Below, piece by piece: positions 43,585 to 55,153 of a stretch of DNA of 64,000 bases (position 1 is the stretch's first letter; each line of letters starts with the position of its first letter). The notes beneath the pieces are model-generated. The model was not told the origin of the DNA. It saw nothing but the letters and a program-made list of their open reading frames with translations, and did not search any database. Origin of the DNA: Aptenodytes patagonicus (taxonomy: Eukaryota > Chordata > Aves > Sphenisciformes > Spheniscidae); NCBI RefSeq assembly GCF_965638725.1, contig NC_134974.1, positions 1,696,143 through 1,760,142 of the forward strand, given 5' to 3'. The translations under genes were made by a program, and so were the position numbers.

Positions 43585-46400
43585 TGTAAGTTATGACACT
43601 GCAAATTTCTGGTATATGTTTATCCATTTATTTTTGTCTTTTAAACTATAGCTCTGGTCTGGGACTTTTTTAGCATTTGCTTAGTTTGTGACCATAATGA
43701 ATTTTTCAACTGTTTGTCACTCTACTGATGACGGCACCCCAGCATATGCAGTAAACTTCTTGGGTCAGTCTCTCATCTGGGGAAAAACAGTGCTTGCTAG
43801 TGTCAGTACCTTATCTAAGCTACAGGAGTAGCCTCTTGGCTATGCAGTTTCATGCTACCTTTCCCCTGCTTATGACTTTGAAGATACGGAGTCTGCAATC
43901 GAAGCACCTGTATGGTCCTAAAGCCAGAGCTGAAGGGGTTTTTTTGTTAATGGAAATCTTTCCAGTGAATTTGCTGAGCTTTTTGCGGGCTTCTTAAAAG
44001 GCTTGATATCTTGTCAATAAGATTAAATAGCAAGCATGGTCTGTATGGTGCAGGGAGGGAGAGAGTCATTGAAAGATGTGGAGTTATAAGTCTAGCCTGA
44101 AGGATTCAGAAATACTATCTAATTTCTTCTGGAATTCTATTAAAATGTGGCAGATTTTAAGAGATGTGATTCAGAAATGAAATATTTGCACTTCATGATT
44201 TGTAAAATCCTCAGGAAGGGAAGTGACTCCAAAACACCTCTTCTAACATGAAAAAATCCAAAACCAGCATAATCTGGGGACTGCAGTAATGGATTATAAA
44301 TCTAAAATCCATGTGGGCCCTTAACAGATACCAAGGTCTTTTCCATGCTTACATGAAAGTCCCATGGCTTCCTGCAAGGCAATTACATTTTTCCTGTAGC
44401 TAAAGAATAAATTATCTCAGCAGCAGCAAAGTCGTCAGGTCCAAGCACGCGCCCTGGAGTCACACCCCTGAATTCTGCACATGCTTTTCCCAGTGATTCA
44501 AACCCAAACGCCACTGGACAAACGTCTGAGCATCTCTTACAGAGGCTCTGCCATGGAGTGAGTGCATGGAAATAGCTTTTGCACTGACAGCCTGGGGCTG
44601 CTGTGAGAAATCCTTCGCTGGTACTTAAAAAATGCTTTGACCATCCACAGAAATGCAAAGTGGAGCAGCTATAGAGAAAATGAATCAAAGCAGAAATGTC
44701 AGAAAGGTGGATATGGTGCCTGACGAAGCCTGAAATTGTCTGTTCATGAGGTCAGCACTCCTCTGTGGTGTCCTCATTCCAGATTTGCAGCACATAAAAG
44801 GGCTTTCGGTGTTGTAGCCACGCACTTGACTGAGGTGCTCCTCACTTGGAAGGGAATTAATTCATTTGAATAGGAGAATATACAACCCATCCACAGCCTG
44901 ACGTAGTCCACCCCTGCTCCCTGGCATGCTGGTGTCCATTGGGATCCTCTATTCAGAGCTCACGTCTTCCAGTCATCCATACTACACACAGGGCAACAAC
45001 ATCTGCCGCTCATCATGGTCCTGATGTCACCCTTGATTTCCTCACCATCTCTCTGGCTGTCAGGTTTCTCTGTGCTCTGGAAGGTGATGAGCATCATGTC
45101 CAGATATCACAGACCTTCTCTGAGAAACAAGGTCCAACCTGCAACCCCATCCACAAAGCCAGCTGGAAAACCTCCCTTGTTTTCTCACAGAAAATTTAAA
45201 CTTTCCACTAACAAATCAAAAGCCAAAGATTTTTCAGATGGAAGCTTCTGAAAGAAAAAAAAAATCCCTATTGATTGATAACATTTTCAGTGTCAGGAGA
45301 TGGGTTTGTTTGGCAGAAATTAGTTTTTAAAGAACTAAGTGTACCCTCCGCACTTTTTTAGATGCCTTCTGCAACTTCAGTCCTAGGGTACTCCATGAAG
45401 AAAGGTCATCATATCAGGAAAATGTTAATTAAAACCTGATGTCTGTTTTTAAAGAACAGAAGCATTACAATATAAGTTTCAAATGATGTTTTTTCTGAAC
45501 CTTGCTAATCCAGAATTCAGAGCGTAATAAACAAAAGTCCACTTGGAGTCCGGCCTTAGAGAATAAAATCACAGTTTCACAAAGTTAGCATAATAAAAAC
45601 AGGTTTTCCCACTTCTAATTATATTCAAGTAGAAATGATAACTGAGTGTAGCTCCTGTTCCACCACAGGGCACTTCCAGCCGCAGATCATGGTACCATGG
45701 CACAAAGCGTCAAGAAGAGGCAATAAAATCATCTCATCTCTGCTGAGCGTCAGGCTGGATTTCCAGCTGCGGGTAAAACGCCCAAAGAGCAGTTTGGGGA
45801 AAAACCCCAGCTCCATGCAGCACACCACGAACACAACAACTCCTGGTTTGGGGTTGGTCAGGGTGGTGTTAAGCTGAAATAGAGTTGAAAAATCAATCAC
45901 TTCTTACTGAAAACAGAATTTCACCGTTTCTCCAATTTTTCCTTTTTTAAAAAAATTGCTCTTTATTTTGGCAGGAAGCTTGCTTGTTTTCAATAATAGA
46001 TTTTTCTCTGTTTTCTTTCAGCCCCTTGAAAAACCATTGCCATTTGCGCACCTCTACTCCAACACCCTGTTTCAAGGCATGAACCATTGGGCACCGGGAC
46101 CTGGGACTGGACACCAGAACTCCTGGGCCTTTTTGTGGTTTTCCCACTGCCACGAGAAACTCTTTTTGGGCATATCACTCAGCATCACGGTATTCCAGGT
46201 ATCCTTATCCCAGGATCCCATCTGACTAACATTAGGTAACAGCGTATTTGAACATGACCGATGGGAGAACTAATTAGATAATGGCCACTGCATATGCGAA
46301 GAGCTAAGCTGACATTATATCAAAGGAGATGCTAATTGCAGCTGATTAATCCAATAGCAAGTGCCAGAAAAAACACACAGAAGTGGCACTCACTGCTCAG
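43585..46400. other. Intergenic with one relic promoter
   Basis: About 2.8 kb without a supported gene. The promoter-like relic at 44771 is the only structured feature seen. Confidence 0.55.
44771..44802 (+). promoter_or_regulatory. Orphan EDC-type promoter relic
   Basis: TCCTCATTCCAG and, 9 bases on, CACATAAAAGGGC match the CCTCATTTCCAG ... CATATAAAAGGC layout before the first MPN gene, with the TATA box changed to CATAAAA. No exon 1 donor or second exon follows. Confidence 0.45.
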
Positions 46401-46417
46401 CTATTAATTCCCATGGC

Positions 46418-46522
46418 ATGCCTCATTTCCAAGAGAGCTCTGCCGCATATAAAAGCTTTTGGCCCCAGCGCTGTCCTCAGGACTTAGACTCCCTGCTCAG
46501 CCCGTCCGTCACCGGTCGCAGG
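46418..46522 (+). promoter_or_regulatory. Promoter and exon 1 of the Pro/Cys-rich gene
   Basis: ATGCCTCATTTCCAAG (46418-46433), TATAAAA at 46448-46454, exon 1 to 46522, donor GTGAGT rather than the usual GTAAGT. Confidence 0.8.
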
Positions 46523-46655
46523 GTGAGTTGGATTCTCTCAGCTGTCTCTGATTCCTCATTTTTTTCATAGAAACAGCAAAAAAAAATAAGTCAGTGGGTT
46601 TTTTTCTTTTTCCCAGACTGTTTATCCCCGAGGGCTTGGCCATCTCTGCCACAGG

Positions 46656-47261
46656 ATGGACTACCATAAAGGTGACAGCGACCAGGACTTGTGCCATGAC
46701 AGCCCGGTCTGTGGCGAGAAGGGCTGGACGTGGCATGGTTCCACGGGGTGCTGCCACGAAAGCCCTGTGGGCACCACGGACCTGTCCCCTTGCTGTGACC
46801 CCGGCAGCCTCAGCCGCGACGTTGAGGGGTCCTGCCAGAGTGAGCCACAGGGCTGCCAGCCCATGGAGCCGTGCCCACCCCGGAGCTGCTGCCCACCACA
46901 GCAAAGCTGCAATTTCGGCAAACCCCGGCGGCGGGTGGAGGTGAACCATGTGCAGCCCGTCTGCCCCCCACCCGTGAAAATCCATCGCCGGCCGCTGCAG
47001 CAGTACCGCCCACCCCTGCACTGCGAGGAGCCAGGTTGCTGCGGCAAGCCCCGGAGGCGAGTGGAGCAGTGCCCCATGGAGGATGCCTGTCCCCCCGTGA
47101 TACTGCATCCCCGACCACTGCAACATCGCTGCCCCTGCATCCCGTGCTGCCGCCCACCCATCCAGCACCACTGCCCGGCCACTGTGCCCCTGCCACTGCA
47201 TCCCTGCCAGCACCAGCAAAAGCAGGTCACTCTCTTGCCACCCTGTCTGCAGAAGAAATGA
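46656..47261 (+). CDS. Unrecognised Pro/Cys/His-rich EDC protein (201 aa)
   Basis: Exon 2 begins at 46617 after CTTTTTCCCAG, so the intron is only 94 bp. ATG at 46656, stop TGA at 47259-47261, AATAAA at 47796. Residues 1-60 are acidic and Cys/His-containing (MDYHKGDSDQDLCHDSPVCG). Residues 68-86 are Cys/Pro-rich. Two copies of a 42-residue repeat follow, each starting GKPRRRVE (88 and 130), with CPPPVKIHRRPLQ versus CPPVILHPRPLQ. The end is Gln/His/Lys-rich (CQHQQKQVTLLPPCLQKK), suitable for transglutaminase cross-linking (inference). Promoter, exon structure and location make it an EDC gene. I do not recognise a named orthologue; it lacks the MCSR head of its neighbours. Confidence 0.82.
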   Translation: MDYHKGDSDQDLCHDSPVCGEKGWTWHGSTGCCHESPVGTTDLSPCCDPGSLSRDVEGSCQSEPQGCQPMEPCPPRSCCPPQQSCNFGKPRRRVEVNHVQPVCPPPVKIHRRPLQQYRPPLHCEEPGCCGKPRRRVEQCPMEDACPPVILHPRPLQHRCPCIPCCRPPIQHHCPATVPLPLHPCQHQQKQVTLLPPCLQKK

Positions 47262-47795
47262 GCCTGGGGCCAGCGAGGTGTTGGAACCCCTCCCCAGCAT
47301 GTGCCCTCACACCGCTCAGCATGGGGGATGCTTTGCTCCTTGCCCAAACCGCCGATGCTCCTACCTCCGCTTTCAGCACGATGCAACGCCGCCATGGCTG
47401 ATGGCTCGTTGCTGCTCTTTGCACAATGGATTCAGGGTCCGCAGTCCCCTGCTTGACCCCAGCACTGACACTTTAAATTCCCAGGGTCCTCCCCTGCCAG
47501 GGAATAGGCTTTAATCATCCAAACCCCACTTTGCTCTTCCTCAGGGTAGAGCAGCTGTTTCTCCCCTCTTCTGAGAAGGTGAGCAGCCTGGGGATGAAGA
47601 AACCGAACAGAAAGAGCCTGAGCAAGGATGGGGAAACCACCTGCCTTGGATTCACCTTCTCCCATGGGTTCATAGGACTGTGATTTCAAAGTTGTTCGAA
47701 AACAGAGACAGGACTGTACTGGAAAAAAAGTACGCACTGCGACTGCAGGAGCATCAGGGACTCCTGCAATTTTATTTTCTCCCTGTATATTCAAG

Positions 47796-47801
47796 AATAA
47801 A
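47796..47801 (+). terminator. Poly(A) signal, Pro/Cys-rich gene
   Basis: AATAAA in TCAAGAATAAAGTTG, 534 bases after the stop; no nearer signal seen. Confidence 0.6.
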
Positions 47802-47804
47802 GTT

Positions 47805-49400
47805 GAAAAAATTTAGTTGGCACTTGGTTCCTTTTTTTTACCCCCCAAAATATTACCAACATTACACTGAGAAGATGTTAAAACTCATTAAAATTCTCAC
47901 AAGGAAACTTGTGTAAATTTAAAATCAAAATTCGAGTTCACACGTGAGGATTTCAGCTCTGGCTGTAGCGGTTTCACCAGGCTGAACTCCATCTGTGTGC
48001 TGTAAAACCCTCTCCACTGTGGTTACCCACCACAGGACCAGTGGATGGACTTCACCATGGTCCATCAGCAAGTGATCTAGGTACAAACAGTTTGCTCCAT
48101 AATGTGTGCCATCACCTTCATTAGCCAGATAGTAACGCTGCACCGGGAGGCCATCCATTATATAAATGTGAATCATGATAATAAGCGTGTGCCCCGGCAC
48201 ATGAGGTGTGTCTGTGCATGCCAGGAATGCCTTTTCACTCGGCGCAGGAAGATGCAGGCCAGGCTCTTCCCCCGCAGCTCCCCACTGCCCAGCTCTTGCA
48301 GGCACATTGGTAACGTGCTGTTTCTCTCTCACTTTGCCAGAAAAGTTTTCCACTAGGTGCATTAAATATATATTGTTGTTTCTTTGTATTGCCTAAGCAC
48401 AGCCCCAGTGTGTCCTCACAGCCACTAGCAACCACAAGGAAAACCAGAAAGTGAAAAAGAAATTCATTCTTGTTTTCTTAATGCAGAAAACCACAACAAT
48501 TTATTTTTCTCATGTCTAATTTTAACCAAATGAAAAACCACTTACATATGAACTTTAACTTCAGAAATCCCTTATTGTATTAGCTATTTTCTTCCCAGCC
48601 TCTTCTCACTGAAGCTATTTCCCAGGCACCTTCCCGGCACGGTGCCTGAAGGGCTGACTCAGAGCCCACAGACCAAGGGCCAGCTTAGCCCTCACGCCGG
48701 CACTTCCAGGTCAGCTTTGGTCCGTCTTTTCTTCCGAGCTGCTTTTCACCAGCCGCCCCAGCCCTCCCATCCCAGTTAGGCCATCCCAGCTGCAGGACCG
48801 TTTCTCCAGCCTGCTCACGTCCCATCCTCCAGCAATTTCAGCCGCTCACCCCAATTCGGTGCCACCTGTAGATTTGCCAAGTCCCCCCCATTATCCAGGG
48901 CATTAATGAAGATGTTAAACAGCACCAGTATCAGCCAGTTTTTCACCTGCCATGTAGTTTACCCATCCAGTCCACATCTCCACCAGTTTAACTACAAAGC
49001 TGCCATGGGAGACTGTGCCAAAAGACTTGTAAAAGTTGAGATAGCACCATCCATCGCACTCCACCATCCACAGAGCCAGCCTCTTCATCACCGAAACCCA
49101 TCGGCATGATTTGCTTTTGGTGACTTTGAGGTGGCTCTTCCCAATCACTTGTTTGTACTTCAGGCACCTGGAAATGCTCCTCATGGATAGCAGAAGGGGA
49201 AGGCCGGGACATTAGCACGGTGCACAACACAGCTCCTGACTCACAGGTCACCCGTCAGCCTCCACTCAGTGTCTCGGTCTTCTGGAGATGGTGAATAAGT
49301 ATGTTATTACCTGTCTCACATAGCCAATGTGTGGCTTTAAACGATGTGAGTTCTTTATGTGCACCACTCGGTAACTACATTATAATTAAGTGATGCTTAT
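47805..49400. other. Intergenic with an old CR1 fragment
   Basis: No supported gene. A 145-codon minus-strand frame at 47925-48362 has no recognisable family. The CR1 relic is listed separately. Confidence 0.5.
48855..49150 (-). mobile_element. Ancient CR1 reverse-transcriptase fragment
   Basis: GGGCATTAATGAAGATGTTA resembles GGCATTGATGAAGATATTAA of the CR1 at 22353. The minus-strand translation contains YLNFYKSFGTVSH, like the CR1 motif YLDFSKAFDTVSH. Much more diverged than the other copies. Confidence 0.75.
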
Positions 49401-49409
49401 CAGGAATCA

Positions 49410-49604
49410 TGAGTCAAGCAGAACATGCCAAGTGCTGGGAACAGCATCCAAATGGAGATGTTTTGTCAATAAAAAATTTAGTCCTCATTCCTGCAGTGTG
49501 TTTCATTTACAAGGGGAAGACTTGGAACCATATAAAAGGCCTCTGTCCCTTTGCCTCTCACAATCTGCTCCCCTGGTCAGCATCTGCCTTCCCTTGTGAA
49601 TTGG
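49410..49604 (+). promoter_or_regulatory. EDWM: Promoter and exon 1 of EDWM
   Basis: TGAGTCA at 49410-49416, GTGTTTCATTTACAAGG, TATAAAA at 49531-49537, exon 1 to 49604, donor GTAAGA. Confidence 0.8.
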
Positions 49605-50056
49605 GTAAGACACATCCCAGAGCAGCTGGGTTCATGTTTGGATGGGTGTCTGGATTGAGGAGGTCACAGACCTGGCATGCTTGCACTGTCCTTCAGACCA
49701 TGCTCTACACACAAGGGCTAGAGGATGATGGGCTAAGACAAGAAAGAAGCTACTGGGGGACTTGGGTACGGGATTTACAGCAATGACACTATGTGCTGCA
49801 GTGCCTTATGGTTGTTTCTGTTCTTGGAGGGGAAAAAAAAATCAAGGGTAAGGTCAGAAAGAGGGTTTGGACGTAATCTGAGCAGTATTGGGCAACTGTA
49901 AGAATTTCCTTTAGATCCAGGCTTTCAGGATAAGCAAGGTTGACCTGTGCATGGCTCACTGAAGCAGCTTTATGGGAAATCAAATGAAAACAGAGGAGAT
50001 GGAAATGCAAGCCTATCTGGCCATGTGTTTTTCAGGTTTTTCCCTATAACTCAAAC

Positions 50057-50698
50057 ATGATACGCTCTTCTGGAAGAGAATCATACTTCAACTTGAACTC
50101 AACCTGGTACGATCCCTCAGGGTCCTGGCTGGACACCCGGCGCACACCCTTCTGCTACGGCTATAACACCTGCTCCTCAGGGTGCGACAGCGAAGGCGTT
50201 GAAGGCATGAGAGGGCACAACTACCGTCATTACGGCTATCGGCAGCCAGTCTGCTCCGAGAGATGCCACGGCTCTGCTGCGGCTGATTCGTGCCACGGAG
50301 GCGGGGGCTCAAGCTGTGTCAGGAGGCCCACATACAGCTATGGGTCATCGGGGGGATGCCACAGCTACGGGAGGTCGGTCTGCTCCGAGAGATGCCACGG
50401 GTCCTCAGGTTCGTGCCACGGAGGTGGTTCGAGCTGTGTCAGGAGACCCACATACAGCTATGGGTCGTCGGGAGGATGCCACAGCTACGGGAGGTCGGTC
50501 TGCTCCGAGACGTGCCACGGATCAGGGTACCAGGGGGGGAAGCCATGCTACAGCAAGCCAACACAGTGCGTCCCGCAGTGCTGCCCAGTGCAGACCTGTC
50601 CCTGTCCAGTGCAGCAAGGCTGCGTGCCTGTGGCAAAGTGCATCCCAAGCCAGCAGCAAAAGCAGGTCTGCAAAGTGCCAGCCCGGAAGATAAAGTAG
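50057..50698 (+). CDS. EDWM: EDWM, EDC protein with WYDP motif (213 aa)
   Basis: Exon 2 starts at 50036 after GTTTTTCAG (431-bp intron); ATG at 50057, stop TAG at 50696-50698, AATAAA at 50898. Residues 1-35 hold the conserved start with FNLNSTWYDP and SWLDTRRTP; HNYRHYGYR lies near 54-62. Residues 65-147 are two tandem copies of a roughly 40-residue unit (VCSERCHGS ... SSCVRRPTYSYG ... CHSYGRS), and a partial third copy starts at 148. The tail is Cys/Pro-rich (CCPVQTCPCPVQ) and ends in Gln/Lys (SQQQKQVCKVPARKIK). The WYDP motif is the naming feature of bird EDWM. Likely a cornification protein with both disulfide and transglutaminase linkage. The shortened minus-strand homologue is at 16903. 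Confidence 0.88.
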   Translation: MIRSSGRESYFNLNSTWYDPSGSWLDTRRTPFCYGYNTCSSGCDSEGVEGMRGHNYRHYGYRQPVCSERCHGSAAADSCHGGGGSSCVRRPTYSYGSSGGCHSYGRSVCSERCHGSSGSCHGGGSSCVRRPTYSYGSSGGCHSYGRSVCSETCHGSGYQGGKPCYSKPTQCVPQCCPVQTCPCPVQQGCVPVAKCIPSQQQKQVCKVPARKIK

Positions 50699-50897
50699 AG
50701 GACATGAGGAGTGGGGATGAATGGGGGAAAATTCTCACTCTTGCAACGTTGCCCTGATGGGCGGCATGTCCCGTGTTGCTCACGGATCTCCACTCTTCCT
50801 GTCATTTTGCTTGTAACGTGCTTTGAAGATGTAACCCACTGTCTCTGTGAAATATTAAGTGCTATCCACCTCCTTATTTCACAGCAGACGTGGAGGC

Positions 50898-50903
50898 AAT
50901 AAA
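50898..50903 (+). terminator. Poly(A) signal of EDWM
   Basis: AATAAA in GAGGCAATAAAAAATC, 199 bases after the stop. Confidence 0.78.
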
Positions 50904-50904
50904 A

Positions 50905-53900
50905 AATCATTGTTCATAACCCCCTTGCATCAGTGTTTTCCACTTCATCCCTTTGAATTGCTTCTGTTCCTTCTTCTGGCCAAAGCTGGTGTTTGCAGTG
51001 TCCCCGTTCACCCTCACATCGAGGATCCTAGTTGATTCAACCTGGTGTCCTTTTATTCCTACTCCAGACAACTTCCTTGTTGAGAAATAACTAACAGTTT
51101 TGATCACGGACTCTTTATGCAACCCAGCAATTAAATACTAATATACTAATGTAAAAAAACCCCACACATTTCATCAGAGAGGTAAAAATCAGAGGGTCTG
51201 CTTGGCACATCGTTTCACTCACTGACGAGGCAACGGGTACAGTTTGACTTGCATCATAAGTCTCAAAAAAAAGCCCTGGGAAAAAAGTCAGGAAGAGGAT
51301 TCAGGAATGGGAATGGCACGGCTAGTGCAGAGCAAGACGGGATGCTGAAGCTGGTGGAAAAGAAATGCTCTGGTCCATGGTCCATTAGACCTTCAGAGAT
51401 CGCAAGCATGACAGATCTTGTCTCACCCCAAGGGAAGCAGCTCCTGCAGGACCTACGTGTCTTCCGCAGCTGATACTCAGTGATGCTCGGTGCCATTCTG
51501 ATGGCTGAGAGATGCTGGGAAAGACCAGGGAGGGGTGAGAACTCTCAGAGCTGAAGACTTTGACCCAGGGAGAAATGGGGATCATCTGGCCAGGAATACA
51601 TGTCAAATGGAAATTAGAAATGGGTTGGTAGACATCAGGGGGGCACTTGGCTGGACCCCCTCTCTCTAACGGGGCGAAAGGCCCCAAACTCCTTGTAAGA
51701 GATGGCCTGGTAGGGTTAGAAGGGGAATCACCTGGGAGGATTGTTGCAGCAAAGCAGGGATCTGGAGTCAGTGACACACAACATCATGTCCCCAGTGGCT
51801 CCTCACACCTCACCCAGCCCAGGCGAGAACCTCCATTGTCTCCGTCTCCCGGTGTCCTGCCTGGCCCAGCCTGCAAGATGTGACACATCGCAGAAATCAG
51901 CCGCTTTGCAACATTAATGGTGGAGATTTCTCCTGCAGCACGATCTGGATAAGGAAAAGAAGTAAAAACAGGCGCAGGGTGCACCTTTCTGGGATGGAGG
52001 TTTTATAGGTGGACACACGGGGGCTGCTGACATGCTCTGCCCTGACACTGCAGCAAGCCTTCCTTGCCAACCTCTTCCTTGTGCATGTGCAAAGGCTGAT
52101 GCCAATGTGCATTGCAGAGCACACAGTCCCCATCCCAAGCACAGCTCGGTGGGGTGGCCCAGCCCTGGGGTAGCCCAAATGCCCACCCCACAGGCTGTGC
52201 GGTGGATTGCAATGGCTCAGCTACCCCAGTGCACGCAACACCACTTGTGCAAGCCTCGGGGACCCCTGTGGAAAGAAAAATGCCAGCAAAACTATCACAG
52301 CAAATGATGCGGGGTGGCAAAGGCATCCAAATCCACTTTCAAATCCCTTCTGGAGATTGCTGGGCTTTGGAAGAGAGGACTGGAGGAGACCTCAGAAGGG
52401 CAGCTCCCACTTCCCACACCCCAGGGCAGGAGTTGTTCTGATTTAGCTATTTTGACATAGATTTGTCTAACCTCTAATGAGAGGGATTTCACACAAACAA
52501 TCCCTGTCTGAAACAAGAGAGAGATCTTCTTTGTGTTTAAATCACCTCTCAGGGATTTGGAGGTTTGAACTTGGACCTGGGGTGTCCCCCAGATCCTTCT
52601 AAGATCTTGGGTTTTTTCTGTGCTTCATTTATCTCCTTCGTAAATAGAAAACCAATAACTGACATATGGAAGAATCATGACCACGTATATGCCACCCAGA
52701 AACCATGATCCAAACTGGAGAACAAATCACCTCCCGTGACTTGTATTAGGACAACTGCAAAGGCAATTCTTTCCATAAAACCAACAAATTACCCAAAGGA
52801 AAAAACTGTCATCCACTCAGAATAGGATCAAGGGACGCAGGGAAGCCTCTCCCAAAGACCAGGAGCTTTGCAGAAGATATGTGGGGCTCAGAGACCAGCT
52901 GTAGGGTCAATACGGTCCTGTCTTGTACATGGGTCCAGGTCTCCGACACACGTGAGCATCCTCCCCACCAGGCCATGCTCAGATGGATGTCTCTGTCGCC
53001 AAGAGAAATGCTAAACATGTTTGTCACCATCTACGTGATCAGGGGGGTAATTAGTGATCATGAATAATAGTTTCACAAGAATTTTCATCTTCTGACATTT
53101 GTGAAATATCCCCAGACACGTTCTGATTTCCTCATCTATCAATTTGTTCAAGTGATTCAGCTCCATTGGTTAGCAATGAATCTCCTTGACTCTGTATTTC
53201 ATTTTAATTTGATCTGTACTATTATTACTACTACAGTGGCCTCTAGAGTCCTGGATGAGATCAGGCCTGGTGCGCTCTGTAGGCAGAAAGACACTTTTCT
53301 CCCCAAAGCAGAGCGTTAAATCAACAGAGACGTGGATCCCGATGCCCTCCCTAATGTACACGTGAGGACGGAGTCACAACACTTTCCTCCCTACTTTTTT
53401 CTCCAATCAAAGTGTAATAAAGGGAACCAATAGCAGATATTTGGAACAAGTATCGTGGGAATGGGACACTGTTGGAGACCTTTTGTCCTTCTGAGCCTCC
53501 TGCCTGGATGCTCTCTGTCTCCTCTGGGGTTTTAAATTCCTTCTCTTTGGGTTAAGAGTCTCTCTTTGAGCAAAGAAAGGACTGACTTGAAATATTGCAA
53601 CACCCCTTTAAGTGCTGCTTTGCTGTTTTACTCAGAAATAGGTTTCTCTGGTGCTACTCCCTGGCCATGTCCCACCACCTGCGTTTGCCCACTCTCATCG
53701 TTCCAACTGGACACATCCAGAAGGATTTTGCTTCAAAGTCTCGCATCGCCATCTCCCACCTCTAAACCCGAAACCCAAACCTCGGTGACAGCTTTAGAGC
53801 CCAGAGGTGACTCAACTCCTTTTGTAACCCACCAGGGCTGAGCCCCACTGCCCCGGCGGAGGCGGATGGCCAGTGCTGGCCCCCCGGGCTCGGCAGAGGA

Positions 53901-54390
53901 TGCTCACGCTCCTTGTTTTCAGGGCACCCCGCACATAGACCAGCCCCGAGCTCTGTGCTCGCCTTCTGCCGCCCCATCATGTGCTCATACCTACATCCAT
54001 AATTCCCTTTGTCTCTTTCACCCACTCACAACCTAGATTTTTTTCCTAAACTGCCCAAACACACTCATTTTTCCTACACGCCACCATGGCCTTATTTGTT
54101 CTCTTTCAAGCCACTTTTATTTTCTGGATCCCTTTGCAACCCCATCCACCAGCCCACCCCACTATCCCACCTTCCTATCCGCTAACATTTTTGCATTGCC
54201 GACTTGGGCTCACGGCTGCTTTGCATTAGGCATAAGAAGCAGATAAATGCTTTAGTCAAAGGCAGCAAGACCATCCAGAAACCTCCCCATCCCTGCGTGT
54301 GAACCACACCAGGCGTGGTGGGCAATTTACGTTTTTATGGAGTAACGAGAGGAATGGCGATTCCAAAGGCAGGATATTGATCTGCTCGTA
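50905..54390. other. Intergenic, no gene seen
   Basis: About 3.5 kb, the longest quiet interval besides 29.7-33.2 kb. Only short frames, no conserved promoter, no recognisable repeat. Confidence 0.55.
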
Positions 54391-54396
54391 ATACCA

Positions 54397-54585
54397 TGAG
54401 TCAAAACAGCAGTGTAAAAACTCTCCAATTAGCAAAGTGCTCGGGGTGGTGAACAATCAAGTCCCTCCAGTGGAGCTCATCGTGTTTCCGGAGGAAAAAC
54501 ACTGGGCGCCCTATAAAAGACCTCACACCCCATTTCTCCTCATTGTCTCAGCTTCACGTCTCCTCTTGAATTCCTGCTGAACGGG
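54397..54585 (+). promoter_or_regulatory. Promoter and exon 1 of the Cys/His/Ser gene
   Basis: TGAGTCA at 54397-54403, CGTGTTTCCGGAGG, TATAAAA at 54512-54518, exon 1 to 54585, donor GTAAGT. Confidence 0.8.
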
Positions 54586-55153
54586 GTAAGTCCAGCTTGA
54601 TCAAACTTTTGCACTTTTAATGATCACCAGCTTCGTCCTGATCCTGAGGTCTTGACCACTTCTCTTACACATCTCATCTCTGTGACTGTCTCTGGTCACA
54701 GTTGCTCAATCCTTCTGCCTGGGTTGTCTTCTCCATCCATGTTTATACATAAATAATAGAAAGCAACTAAGAAAACTTAAAACTTACTGGTTCAGACAAC
54801 TGAGGACAGGACACTTCAGGTGTAGCTCTGGACTCTGTCTGGCCACCACTTCTCACTAATCATTAAGTGCTTTAACTTCTATCTTATATATTTGCTAAAC
54901 ATAGAAGAGAAAGGAAAGACTTGCTCAAAGGAAGATAGCACAGAGTCCTCTGTACAGGTCAGGGACCGCTACGGGCAGATGTGCATTGCTAATTTTTCTC
55001 TCTTCTTCAAGAACCTGGCTTATAATGAGAATTTATTCTTGATATATAATCCCATCTAACTAGACATCTATTACTGCTAGCTGACAGACATCACAGTGTC
55101 TCTTGCCTTTGCACCCACTCAAAGATGACAGTCTTTCCAGCAGGCCTGCAAAG

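Noticed and set aside
47925-48362. 145-codon minus-strand frame
   Set aside because: Not recognised, no splice or promoter context, and adjacent to degraded repeat sequence.
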